A DNA stretch of 64,000 nt from contig CM022373.1 in the NCBI GenBank assembly GCA_011800155.1, positions 1,612,001 through 1,676,000 of the forward strand. Direction: 5' to 3'. Shown piece by piece: positions 45,101-55,900 of this stretch. This stretch comes from Flammulina velutipes. Its lineage: Eukaryota > Basidiomycota > Agaricomycetes > Agaricales > Physalacriaceae. The translations under genes were made by a program, and so were the position numbers. The notes beneath the pieces are model-generated. The model made no database searches. It was given only the letters and a program-made list of their open reading frames with translations, and was not told the origin of the DNA. The number at the start of each line of letters is the position of its first letter. Within the stretch, counting starts at the first letter, position 1.

Positions 45101-47304
45101 CGACCTGTATGACGAGTTCGAAGGCTCATACACGCCGGAGTCCAGCTTGTTCTTTATTATCGCGCAGACTTCGTTGAAGATTCCCGGTGGAATCTTGATT
45201 GGCCTTAGTACCCATGGTACATGAGGTATGACTGGCATGTCTACTGGCGGGAAGAAGTCTTCCCGGAATCTTCCCTTCTCTGATTCTTCCCATGCAAAGC
45301 CTTCATTCTGCTTGCACATGAGGTCGTCTATCAAATCTCGTTCTTGAGGCCATAGGAAATTTCCGGTATGGTCCTTCTGTACTTGTTCTCTTCGTTCTTC
45401 CGTGTATCGCCCGGTGGGTTGAAACTTAGGTGGATTGGGATTCAAGACAGGCATTCCCTCCAGGGGATCGCCTACAATGTTTCGCACAATTCTGAACTCG
45501 TCTGGTAAGGTTCCTAAGTGAGGTTTGACCTTCAACGCCACTGGTTTATATTTCTTTGAAGCTAGTACTTGTACAGGAGCTGCCTTCTGTTTGACCTGCT
45601 CCAAGAACTTGACTTGTTCTGAGCCCCATGCTTCAGGAGGTAGTGTAACCGTTAGATTGCTAAACACTTTACTTAGTTCTGCGGGAACATCGTAGAATAT
45701 ATTTGCTGTATCCAACTGATGACTAGCTAAGTCTTGTTCAAAACTTGGAGGATACTTTTGATCGTCTGTTAAAGGCTGACTCCAAGTTTCTATCGTATTA
45801 GACAGGTTTCCATGTTTATGGAAGCCCGCTATCTTCTTGCAGTGGAATTTTCCGTTGATTCCCCGGAAATTCCCTTCCTGTGCTATCGTATGCTACAGGC
45901 GGTTCTTCGTATTGATATTCATTGCGCAAGGGTTTAACTGCATTGTGAATACCCTCTGTGGATTTTCTTAGGTATAGGTTCGTAACGGCTTCGGTTGTGA
46001 AAGTTGACCGGGAATCTCCGGGCACATAGGTTTCCACCAAATGTATCCCCTGAGACCCTTGATCACTTAGGATTAGAGCAACCTCTCCTCGATCCTCGAT
46101 CAATTCCTCGAGTGTTGCAGAAAAACCGGTATAGCCGCGGGTTGCTGATACCTAGGCATTTGCCCTCTCTTGTATGTAGGCAAAGTGATTTTCTTCCCAT
46201 TGCTAGGATCTGTTATAGTCGCTACGACAGCACCATCTTTAAGGGTAGTCGTATTGATACTCGAGATCACATCAAAGGGTCGTCCTAAAAGGACTTCGTA
46301 TGCAGGGTCTCTGATGATATGAACTTGTAGATAGAACGTTATTCCACCAAAGTCAAATGCAATGTTTCTGGCTAAGCCTGCAGTGCGGGTTTGTCCTTTG
46401 TTGGCGCTTTCCATAATAATGTTGAATGAAGGATCGAATGGGATTCCTAATTCAAGCGCGGCTTTTAACGACATCGATACAATTTGGGACCCGCTATCAA
46501 GTAGACTTTCCTTCTTGCCGGCCCCAAAGATCGTGGGCCATAGGGTTCGAAGGTCAGCACTTTCAGCTGCAATGTTTGATTGTAGTAGTTGGTATGGGCC
46601 AGCGTAACCCGTATGGTTAAACAGTTGTTCGACCAAATCATGGCATACCACTGATCCTAGAGGTAGCTGACTCGAATTTTGTAAGTTAATCGAGTAGTAC
46701 ATAGGATCTTCACTTGCGTGATATTCCGGGATTTCGTCGGATTCCACCGTCTGCTGGTTGACTTTAACGTTCTTTGCTCTTAAGTTTTCTAACAGGTCTT
46801 TCTGCCAAGCCTCGTTAGTTGCCAATAGTTCTTCGGGGAGTAGTTTCTTCCATAGAGAACGCCATCCGGGATTCCGACTAAGGAGATCCTTTAGCTTTGA
46901 TATGCGTTGGTAGCTCTTATGTTTTTCTACTTCCTTCTTTACTGCGGCTTCTTCCGTGGCGTTAGCGGGATTTTCCCGTTTATCTTCAGCCTTGCGACTT
47001 TCTATGGGTTCTAGTCCTTCCAGTACCTCCTCAAGTATCTCACTCAAGTCGGGTTCTTCATCGTCTATTTCCGCCACTGGTGGCTCCACGAATTTTACTT
47101 GTTTCTGTCGAGTAGGGATCACTACTTCCATTCTTAGACCTCTGGGTTGAGGTATCTTCTTTTGTGGTTCAACTGGTTCAGGCTCTTCTGGTTTTTCCTT
47201 TTCTATAGCGCTATGACTTCCTGTACGATGCTGAGTATTTTGGCTCTCAGGAGGGAGGGTTCGCTGTCGCAGTATTTCAGACGAACCTCCGTCCGTCCTC
47301 GAGC
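42158..47304 (-). pseudogene. X1 protease-polymerase region, inactivated
   Basis: In element sense: the protease frame (46100 up to the gag stop) with LLDSGSQIVSMSLKAAL, then after an expected -1 shift the RT/RNase H/integrase frame. RT has the catalytic YIDDVPVRGP; RNase H begins ILSVDTSYMA; integrase has HDKHGHKG, CILCQ, FVDTFRMP, TDNGPAI and GKVERGHWD. Breaks: a frame change near 45820-45850, so that the 46103-45816 frame ends at a stop, and TAG at 43448-43450, after which the same frame resumes. No chromodomain. Over the RT region I see about two dozen residue differences from X2 in some 370. Confidence 0.88.
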
Positions 47305-48016
47305 CTAATCGAAATCCTCCCTTGAATACGCGGGATCGACCATCGACTGCTGTTGGTATATGGATGTGTCAATCGTTCCAGATGGAGCAAAGAAGTCCTC
47401 CTGTTGGATTCCTTCATATGCTTGCACCTGTGGCGTTTCTGGTAGAGTAGATCCTGATTCCCTCTGGAACTTTGCCACTTGCTCGAGCGGATTAGGTCCA
47501 TTCTTGTTTCGTGTAAGAGAAATTCCATTGCGCAGGAAATACCAGTTCGAGTTAGCTGGTTTGTAAATCCAGCCTTCCTTCTCTAGTTTGTTCTTTTCCG
47601 GGCATTCCATAAGGAAATGTCCGGGTTCGTCACAGAAGAAGCACTTCCCGTTCACAGCAGCTGGTCTGCGTTGGGGCAAGAAGTTCGCAGGCATAGGGAC
47701 TAAGCCTTTGGGTGCGGAGGATCCCGAGTTTTGCACGGGATAGGGCGCTTGTTGACTTTGTTGTATGTACTGTGGGTATCCCATTTGTTGGGCAGGATAC
47801 TGCTGTACTTGAACTTGTCTGGCCATTGACATCCGTTCCATGAGGTTCATCATCCTCCGAGTATCTTCTTGTCTGGCTTTCTCCATTTCTTTCATTTCAT
47901 CCTGTCGTGCTTTTTCCAAAGCCTTCAAGGTATCCGTGAGTGAGTTGATACTGGCCACTTGATCGTGCATATCTTCAATTTTTACTCGAGCAGTGGAGGG
48001 TGTGACTAACTCGCGT
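47305..48016 (-). pseudogene. X1 gag, C-terminal part, cut by X2
   Basis: The Gag coding is colinear with the X2 Gag from its ERELISPSTTRVK segment onward, including a charged coiled-coil stretch and a CX2CX4HX4C knuckle (CFFCDEPGHFLMEC). It ends at the first base of the X2 LTR; the N-terminal part should lie beyond X2. At its 3' end GGATTTC precedes the TAG, where X2 has GGGTTTC, a possible -1 slippery site. Confidence 0.88.
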
Positions 48017-49711
48017 TGATACACCTTGTAATATTTGGATGGGCAAAGACCCCAGATTTTGCGATTTTGTACAAGGCAAACCAGGCAGAATGGACATAGG
48101 AAGAAGGCATTATGGACGGAATATACCACTCCACACCAGGCTAGCAGTACGGAGAAGGTCCTTGTTACTGGGACTCATCCTTGGAACCTTGAAGTCATGC
48201 ACTGGTTCAGCCAGGCAATCGACCCCGCTCTCGAAGCGGGAGGAACCTAAAACTACAATACCAGTAACTCGACTTAGGTCGATCAATAAAACCAGTACTC
48301 AGTCTTGCACCCGCCATTGTGTCGGGTACTTAGAAATAAGGATCCCACTCTTCCAAGGACAGTTCACGAACCACCCGCCACACTTGGACGGACTTAGCCA
48401 CCAAAACGCAGAGGACGGAGATCGACCATCGAATCCATCAAAGGCATGTTGCGTCATGAGTCATGATCTCAGGGGAAGTAAACCTTATTCCTGAATCACG
48501 CTCTGACTCCCTGGATCTCATCAATATAATCCAGATCGGGCAGATCTCCCAGATCGAGCACAGAAACCCAAGTCCCTCTGTTGGATAGCATTCGGGCTCT
48601 GGATATGAAGCGCCAGAGGCACTGTAGGACCCACCTAGGAGTTGAGCCGCCAACATGACGGGCCCGATTCCTGGGCGGGGCATTATTGGAAATAAGGCCT
48701 CTCTATCGAGAGAGGAAAAACACAAGGCAACAGGGACCATGCGGGTGCTAATTGAAGGCCCGCGCGGATCGCCTAAAAATGGAGAGACACACATGGAACA
48801 AGCATGCCAGCTGACCTTGGATCACTCAGGAGCTGTGTACCCGCGCGGTACGCCACTCCTCATTGGGTGCATCCAGGACAAATACCTGGCTAAGAATGAT
48901 GAAGGCCATATGGCCCAGGGCACAACGAGGTTCACGGGGCCCGCCAACGTGGCGGCCGCTCCTGTGGCGGGTAAAATACAGTAAACCAGCTTTAGTCACG
49001 CTCTTTAGAAATACCTATATAATACGCTCGTTAGCATACTGTAAACCAGCTTAGACCCCCAGTAGACGCAGCCCACAAAGCAGTATTTACCGTCGGTTAG
49101 CTCGATAGGATTGAATAAAAGTTCTGTCACATAGGTGACTTTGAATCTGAAAGCAAAAGGAACTTAGAGCCATTGGAGCTACTTTGAGGAATTGAAGTTT
49201 AGCCATTGCCTGTGCCATCGACGTTCCCGGCGCTGTCTCAGAACAGTCATCTAACCACTTGAAAGAATCTGATTGGAAAACCCAGTCCCCGTTGAGTGTG
49301 GTTTAGACTGCAGCTAAGCTATCGTTTTGAGCCGCGGACAGAGTCCGTTGAGTCTTAGAGCATTAGATAGATACCAGGGTATCTGGACGCAGACCTCTTA
49401 GCGTGGTTGAAGATTGACGGACCGGTTGGAGCTTTATTAAGTCTGCCTCACGCATCCCAATCGGCCTGTGACTCTTGTTGGCCTCTAGTTTTCAACTAAA
49501 GATCAGATCCCTGTTACCCCTCGAACTTGTTATACATTTTGAACCGTTGCAATCGAAACCCCATACCTTCCCGAAACCCCAAAGACCAGTTCATCGAACT
49601 CTAAACAATTAAAAGCAGACCCGCTATCGAAGCGGACTTGCATTTCCACGCCTACTTGTTAGTGTGTGTGTGTGTGTGTGATTTGGTGGTGTTCTTTTGC
49701 ACTGCTCATCA
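48017..49711 (+). repeat. 5' LTR of X2 (1695 bp)
   Basis: Starts TGATACACC and ends CACTGCTCATCA. It aligns with the X1 LTR over scattered blocks, for example the AAAGACCCCA start block and the CACAGGCCGATTGGGAT block. It contains palindromes at 48224 (CCCGCTCTCGAAGCGGG) and 49620, and a TG microsatellite at about 49663-49680. A 63-codon frame inside it also occurs in the 32.7-kb fragment; I do not treat it as a gene. Confidence 0.88.
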
Positions 49712-49716
49712 TATTT

Positions 49717-49733
49717 TGGAGCCCACCGCGAGG
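49717..49733 (+). other. Candidate primer-binding site of X2
   Basis: TGGAGCCCACCGCGAGG, five bases after the LTR end. It begins TGG, complementary to the CCA end of a tRNA. The matching tRNA was not identified by reading. Confidence 0.6.
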
Positions 49734-49804
49734 GGTGATAAATTTGACTTAGTCGATTCTTCGTAAAACAAGAGTTAACAAGTTATTTCTACACCCAATC
49801 CAAA

Positions 49805-51676
49805 ATAGCCCCAAAAGCCAAGCCAACCGCTAAGTTGTCGGAAACGCCAACTAGTCAAAGCTCAGCTTTAGAACAACAAAACAACCGTAGAGCGAACTTG
49901 GGTGAAAACTCAGGTGCTCCAGTTGTAAGGAATCTACGCGAAAATCGTCCTAAACCAGGCGATCTATTCAACGGATATCCAGACGAACGCAGACCGCGTC
50001 CGCCAAACAAAAAGCCTAAAAAGCTACCTCCCGACTTAGTGTCGGAGCCAGCCTATCCCCCCGGATTTATATTATCCACAGTCCCGATTTCGAGTCGTCT
50101 TCCAAGACTTTTACCAAGTCCAATACCCCGAAGACCTCACACCCCTTCACCAAACGAACTTAGTCCGTTTGCAGACCAATTTGACCTCGATCAAGTCCAC
50201 CCGCTATTTGAGAAATTTAGACAGGCTGTACCTTTAGGACAACCTCTATTCCCAATGGCAGATCAGGAAAACAACAACGCAGGAGGGAACGCGGGCCAAG
50301 CTGCGGGACAGCCGAACCTAGCTCCCGTTAACAATTTCGTGAACCAACTTAGTGCGCAAACACAAGCGGAAATTGCGGGCAAGAAACTACCGGCGCCTGG
50401 AAGTAAAGATGCCCCCCGCTTCAGAGACGGGGGAATCAGAGAATACTTCATGGGACTGGAATGGATCTACTCAGTGAACCGCGTAACCAACCCTCAAGTT
50501 CAGATCGAAATTGCAGGAGTCTATGTAGACTATGACATACGGAGACAGTGGGTCGCCCTACCCGAATACTCGGTGGGTGACTGGTTAGCATACAAAAAGG
50601 CCATCCTTAAGCTATACAATAAGGGTGAGCAAGATCAAGAATATACCATGCGAGAGGTCGAAGAACTTTTGACGCACTACAAGGCGCGTCCCATAGGCTC
50701 AAAGGATAGAATGATGGAGTTCCGCCGAGAAGTCGTGCACAAACTTCAATACCTAATCGATATTGGAGATGTCACTCAGAAATCGGTACTCGATCTAGTC
50801 CAGCAGTGCTTTGTGGGACCCGCTTGGGCGGCGATCTACAATGATTTACGGGCAATCCCTGTCCCTCCAAATAGACCGCTGGGACAGCGGTGGACTCTAG
50901 GCGAAGTCATTAAAGTCGCAGAAAAGTACTTAGAGGAAATAGAAACGTTCGGCGGTGCCCCAATGAGAACAGGGAACACGTACGAACGGGAACTCATTTC
51001 CCCGTCAACAACGCGGGTCAAGATCGAAGATATGCATGACCAAGTTGCCAGCATCAACTCGTTGGCAGATACACTCAAGGCCATTGAGAAGGCTCGACAG
51101 GACGAGATGAGAGAATTAGAGAAAGTCCGACAGGAAGAATCCCGCAGGTTAATGGCTATGATGGATAGGATGGGAACTCGACAGATACAAATGCAGAGTT
51201 ACCCTACTGAACATATGGGGAACTATGTGCAACAAAACACGTCGTACCAAGCCCCTAGACCTCCAATACAACCTATGCCAAAAGGAATACTTCCTGTCCC
51301 GGCGAACTTTAACCCGTCACGTGCCCGCTCCCTTAGCGGGAAATGTTATTTCTGCGACGAACATGGGCATTTCCTCACAGAATGCCCTGAGAAGAACAAG
51401 TTCGAGAAAGAAGGCTGGATATATAAGCCAGGAAACTCCAATTGGTACTTCACAGCCGATGGAATTTCGCTAAGCAAGCGTAAAGATGGCATGTCTCCAA
51501 TGGAACAAGTACTTAAGTACATTAGAGAACATGGTCCCAACCCACCCGCTAGCGCGCAAAACTACGAAGGGCTTTTTCAGGAAGACTTCTTTCCTCCGAC
51601 TGAACAGATAGATCGGACGGTTTTCCTTCAACAGCAGATGATCGACCCCACCTACTTGCAGGAGGGTTTCGATTAG
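49805..51676 (+). CDS. X2 Gag
   Basis: The frame is open from after a stop at 49745 to TAG 51674-51676. The likely original start at 49805 reads ATA in a good context (AAAATAGCC); the next in-frame ATG, at 50255 (MADQENNN), could serve instead. After a Pro-rich leader comes a Gag-like helical region (GGIREYFMGLEWIYSV, VALPEYSVGDWLAYKKAILKLYN), a charged coiled coil, and a CX2CX4HX4C knuckle (CYFCDEHGHFLTEC). Two palindromes (51324 and the GC-rich one at 50412) lie within codons. The reading frame is otherwise intact. Whether it is translated depends on the unusual start. Confidence 0.85.
   Translation: MAPKAKPTAKLSETPTSQSSALEQQNNRRANLGENSGAPVVRNLRENRPKPGDLFNGYPDERRPRPPNKKPKKLPPDLVSEPAYPPGFILSTVPISSRLPRLLPSPIPRRPHTPSPNELSPFADQFDLDQVHPLFEKFRQAVPLGQPLFPMADQENNNAGGNAGQAAGQPNLAPVNNFVNQLSAQTQAEIAGKKLPAPGSKDAPRFRDGGIREYFMGLEWIYSVNRVTNPQVQIEIAGVYVDYDIRRQWVALPEYSVGDWLAYKKAILKLYNKGEQDQEYTMREVEELLTHYKARPIGSKDRMMEFRREVVHKLQYLIDIGDVTQKSVLDLVQQCFVGPAWAAIYNDLRAIPVPPNRPLGQRWTLGEVIKVAEKYLEEIETFGGAPMRTGNTYERELISPSTTRVKIEDMHDQVASINSLADTLKAIEKARQDEMRELEKVRQEESRRLMAMMDRMGTRQIQMQSYPTEHMGNYVQQNTSYQAPRPPIQPMPKGILPVPANFNPSRARSLSGKCYFCDEHGHFLTECPEKNKFEKEGWIYKPGNSNWYFTADGISLSKRKDGMSPMEQVLKYIREHGPNPPASAQNYEGLFQEDFFPPTEQIDRTVFLQQQMIDPTYLQEGFD
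51664..51670 (+). promoter_or_regulatory. Putative -1 ribosomal frameshift site between gag and pro in X2
   Basis: GGGTTTC, in phase as G GGT TTC, fits the X XXY YYZ slippery pattern one codon before the gag stop. After a -1 slip the protease frame is open without interruption to 52938. X1 has GGATTTC at the same place. Confidence 0.6.
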
Positions 51677-52938
51677 GCTCGAGGACGGACGGGGGTTCCT
51701 CTGAGTTACTACTTAAGAGAACTGCCCCTCCTGAGAGCCAGAATACTATTCGTAGTACTCGAAGCCATACTGCTAAGGAAAGAGAACCAGTTATACCCAA
51801 TATACCCAATATACCCAAAGAAAACCCGATAAAGCCCGGCCCCACGAAGGGACTTAGAGTAGAAGTAGTGTTGCCTAGTAGACCTAAGAAAGTTCAGTTC
51901 GTCGCACCTCCTGAAGAGGAAGAGCCAGAACTGAGTGATCTATTGGAAGAAGTGTTGGAAGGACCAGAGCCCGCTATCGAAGCGGGTCCCGCTAAGAAAC
52001 GGACAGAGGCCGCTATTCCAGCGGTTTCTGTAGAGGAAGCAGAGAATGCTCCCCCAAAGGAAGAGAACAGTGCTCCAAAGGAGCAGGAAAAGCACAAAAG
52101 CTATCAGCGCATTTCGAAGCTCAAGGACCTCCTACTCAGAAACCCTGGTTGGAGATCCCTTTGGAAGACACTACTTCCAGAGGAACTTCTTGCCACGAAT
52201 GAAGCCTGGCAGAAGGATTTGCTAGAGAATCTCAAAGCAAAGAATGTTAAAGTTAACATTCAACAAATGTCTGAATTAGACTCAGGCAGCGGACCCGCTA
52301 TGGAAGCGGAGTATCACCAAAGTGAAGACCCACGATATTACTCAGTAAATCTACAAGATACAACCCAGTTACCACTAGGGTCTGTAGTAGTGCACGACTT
52401 AGTCGAGCAACTGTTTAATCATACTGGCTACACGGGTCCGTATCAGATGCCGCGCACCAATGTTGCGTCCGAAAGTGCTGATCTCAGAACTCTCTGGCCA
52501 ACGATTGGCGGGGCAGGAAAGAAAGAGAGCCTCCTGGATAGCGGGTTGCAAATAGTGTCTATGTCACTTAAGGCCGCATTGGAGTTAGGCGTACCTTTCG
52601 ATCCATCCTTTTCCATCACTATGGAAAGTGCAGACAAAGGTCAGACCAAGACAGTGGGACTGGCAAGGAACTTGGCATTCGACTTCGGGGGAATCGTATA
52701 TTTCCTTCAAGTACACATCATTAGGGATCCAGCGTATGAAGTACTTCTGGGAAGACCCTTCGATGTAGTATCTAGTATTAATACATCCGTACTGCGCGAT
52801 GGAGGAGTAGTTGCTACCATTACTGATCCTAGTAATGGAAAACGGCTTACCCTCCCGACATACAAGCGGGGGCAAATGCCCCGCTACCAACAACAACCTG
52901 GCACCGGACAGGTTTTTCCGGAGCACTCGAGGAATTGA
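51664..52938 (+). CDS. X2 protease region
   Basis: The -1 frame relative to gag, open from the slip site to TGA 52936-52938. Its N-terminal half is acidic linker carrying two palindromes (51970, 52010); then a conserved block KHKSYQRISKLKDLL...NPGWRSLWK; then the aspartic protease fold with LLDSGLQIVSMSLKAALELGVPF and HIIRDPAYEVLLGRPFDV. The active-site triplet is DSG, as in many Ty3 proteases. A near-palindrome AGCGGGGGC...GCCCCGCT lies at about 52865. A second -1 shift near GGTTTTTCC (52911) would lead into the polymerase frame. Intact. Confidence 0.85.
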   Translation, partial: GFRLGSRTDGGSSELLLKRTAPPESQNTIRSTRSHTAKEREPVIPNIPNIPKENPIKPGPTKGLRVEVVLPSRPKKVQFVAPPEEEEPELSDLLEEVLEGPEPAIEAGPAKKRTEAAIPAVSVEEAENAPPKEENSAPKEQEKHKSYQRISKLKDLLLRNPGWRSLWKTLLPEELLATNEAWQKDLLENLKAKNVKVNIQQMSELDSGSGPAMEAEYHQSEDPRYYSVNLQDTTQLPLGSVVVHDLVEQLFNHTGYTGPYQMPRTNVASESADLRTLWPTIGGAGKKESLLDSGLQIVSMSLKAALELGVPFDPSFSITMESADKGQTKTVGLARNLAFDFGGIVYFLQVHIIRDPAYEVLLGRPFDVVSSINTSVLRDGGVVATITDPSNGKRLTLPTYKRGQMPRYQQQPGTGQVFPEHSRN

Positions 52939-55900
52939 TCGACGATCAAGGAGAGGTGGCTCTAGTAGTTGGACAAGCAGAGAATGGTGAAATACAGATC
53001 GAGCGCACCTTTGTGCCAGAAAAATCCCGTCAGACGTTTGATAGTCAAGCATTAACCAGCTTGTACTTGTCACAATCCTCCGATGGTGTTAACAAGGCCG
53101 CTAAAGTATTGCGGAATGGGTTTCGTTATGGAACAGCATCGGGTATGTCCACTTCGGACCACCCGCCAGGAAGTCGGGTCTTGTTACCACAAGTCCGACT
53201 AGACTCAGATTGGACTTTAGAGGAGGTCGAACAATATCAGCCAGTAACGGTGAACTTGTTCGACTCCGTCCCTAGAGGACTTGAGAAAATACTTCAGCAC
53301 TTGACAGTTAGTATTCCACAGGAGGAACTCACTCTCTCACAGCAAGAGTATTTAGACTCGAGAAAACGGGAATCAACACCCAGACAGGTCTTAGCCACTA
53401 AGAAATACAAACCAGTCGCATTGAAAGTCAAACCTCACCTGGGAACCTTACCCGAGGAGTTCAGGATCATCCGCAATATTGTCGGGGATCCACTCGAAGG
53501 CATGTTGGAATTAAATCCCAACCCGCCAAGCTTCACTCCGACAGGAAGATACACAGAAGAACGGCGTGAACAAGTCCAGAGAGACCATGTCGGGGATTTT
53601 CTGTGGCCTCAGGAAAGGAACTTGATCGACGACTTGATGTGTAAACAGAACCAAGGCTTTGCCTGGGAAGAGACAGAGAAAGGAAGGTTTCGAGAGGACT
53701 TCTTTCCACCTGTAGATATGCCAGTAATACCACATGTACCATGGGTATTGAAGAACATTAAAATCCCGCCAGGGATTTTTAATGAAGTCTGCGCTATCAT
53801 CAAAAATAAGCTAGACTCAGGCGTATATGAGCCTTCGAACTCCTCATATCGCTCGAGATGGTTTTGCGTGGTCAAGAAGGACGGCAAGAAACTTCGACTA
53901 GTACATAGTTTGGAGCCGCTAAATGCCGTCACCATAGCGCATTCGGGTCTACCACCTGCTACCGAAGAGTTAGCGGAGGCATTCGCAGGAAGAGCCTGTG
54001 GAGGGACTTTGGACTTGTATGTAGGGTATGATGAGCGCCACTTGTCAGAAAAATCTAGAGACATGACTACCTTCTCAACACCCTATGGGGCGCTGCGATT
54101 GAAGACCTTACCCATGGGATGGACGAACTCAGTTCCAATATTCCATGAAGATGTCACGCATATTCTCAAAGATGAAATCCCGACATATACGCGGCCCTAT
54201 ATTGACGACGTTCCTGTAAGAGGACCCGCCACTAGGTATCAGGACAAGGAAGGGAACTTCGAAACCATTCCAGAAAACCCAGGAATTCGCCGTTTTGTAT
54301 GGGAACACATGGTGAATATGAATAGAATCATACAAAGAATGAAATACTCGGGTGGAACTTTCTCAGGACACAAGGCAATAATCTGTGCCAATGAAACAGT
54401 AGTAGTCGGACACACTTGTTGTTATGAAGGACGGAAACCAGCTGAAGATAGAGTAAAAGTTATCTCAGACTGGTTGCCGTGTGAATGTCTTAGAGATGTC
54501 CGCTCATTTCTCGGGACAGCGGGAGTATTTCGAACTTTTGTCAAGGATTATTCATAGGGTTTAAAAGTTAGGTCGGGTCGGGTTATAGACCCACTTTTCA
54601 CTCTAACCTAACCTTAACTAGTTAGTTGAAAGTCCAGATTTGCTCTAACCTCTAACCTTAACTAGTCGTAAATTCTAACCAGTTACTGAGAGGGCAGTTA
54701 TAACCAGTCATGACCAGTTATAACTTTTTTAGGTTATAACTAGTTAGTGACTAGCTATAACTAGTTATTTTAGTCGAATATGAAGCAAAGTAAGTGTAAT
54801 GTATAAGATTAGTTGATAGAAGTAAAGTATCAGTTAGTTATTGTCTTGTGTATGATCATATATTAATGTTAATAGCTGAAAATATTTTGTAACTACTTGA
54901 TCTTAACTAAATCAGATGGAAAATTATGATTTATAACTTATTTAACTAGTTTAAACTCAGTTATAGTCAGTCATAACCCCAAAAGGTTATAACCAGTTAT
55001 AACCAGTCATTTGCCAGTTAGTCACTTTTCAGGAAAAGGTCTAACTGCTAACCTTAACTGGTTACAATTTCTAACCAGTTAAAATTCTGAACAGTTAGAT
55101 AGCAGTTAAGTTAGGTCGAGTTACAGATTTTAACCAGTTGGACTAACCTAACTTTTAAACCCTAATTATTCAAAGAAAGCGTTGGCTATGACTAGGCTCA
55201 CCAGGGATGGAGTACCATTCGTCTGGGGAGAAGAAGAACAAGCGTCAATGGATGCACTCAAAAGAGCGTTGGAAACAAGCCCCATGTTGAAACCACTGAA
55301 TTATGATTGGCCAACACCCGTTATCTTGTCGGTCGATACCTCTTACATGGCGGTTGGGTTTTATCTGTCCCAAGAGGATCCAGAAGACCCTAAGAAACGC
55401 TATTTTGCTAAGTTCTTATCTATAACCTTGGACGAGCGGGAAGCCAGGTACTCGCAATCAAAGCGGGAGTTATTTGGTCTGCACCGTGCGTTAATGGCTT
55501 GCAAGTATTATTTACTTGGATGTAGGAAATTGAAGATTGAAGTCGATGCGAAGTACATCAAAGGAATGTTGTCCAACATAGACTCTCTAACCAATGGGAA
55601 TCTACAACGCTGGGCAGAAGAAATCTTGATGTTCCACTTCACCCTAGTACACGTACCTGGGAAAGTACATGGCCCAGATGGACTCAGTAGAAGGGTAGCA
55701 TCGCCAAACGATGTGATCATTCCAAGTCCACCAGGGGACGAGTACGAAGAAGAGCTATCGACCTTCGAATATGAGGAACCCGCTAACTTAGCGGAGGAAG
55801 ACAAACCTCTACCCTTCGAAGACTTCAAAGACAATATAGACACTAGGACTGGATATCTCTTCGAAGTTAGCAAATCAGATGAGAACCAGGAGAACTTAGT

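Larger units (their letters stand above)
33610..48016 (-). mobile_element. X1: giant Ty3/gypsy retrotransposon with three accessory genes (3' LTR to gag; rest beyond X2)
   Basis: In element orientation: gag (cut at 48016 by X2), pro, pol, gene C (sense), genes B and A (antisense), polypurine tract, 3' LTR (35348-33610). The 5' LTR and gag N-terminus should lie beyond the right end of X2, outside the window. Gag-pol carries a frameshift and a stop; A, B and C are intact. LTR ends are TGATG...CATCA. Extrapolated full length is about 18 kb. Confidence 0.9.
33610..48016. repeat. Dispersed palindromes, X1 type: TTCCG-N9/10-CGGAA
   Basis: I count 18 occurrences of CCG-N9-CGG or CCG-N10-CGG. CCG positions: 33689, 34404, 34714, 35191, 35464, 36258, 36962, 37412, 38236, 40875, 41054, 41363, 42090, 42258, 43681, 44673, 45852, 46954. 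Most extend outward to TTCCG...CGGAA. They occur in the LTR, introns, intergenic parts and inside pol codons. A random 14-kb stretch of this composition should hold about four without the extended flanks (rough estimate). Confidence 0.85.

Noticed and set aside
33610..48016. A CRISPR-like or tandem array from the regular palindromes
   Set aside because: Spacing is irregular (hundreds to thousands of bp), units are only about 16-22 bp, and they occur inside conserved pol codons.
48794..48984. 63-codon frame shared by two X-family LTR copies
   Set aside because: Conserved only because the LTR DNA is nearly identical; interrupted in the more distant X1 LTR.
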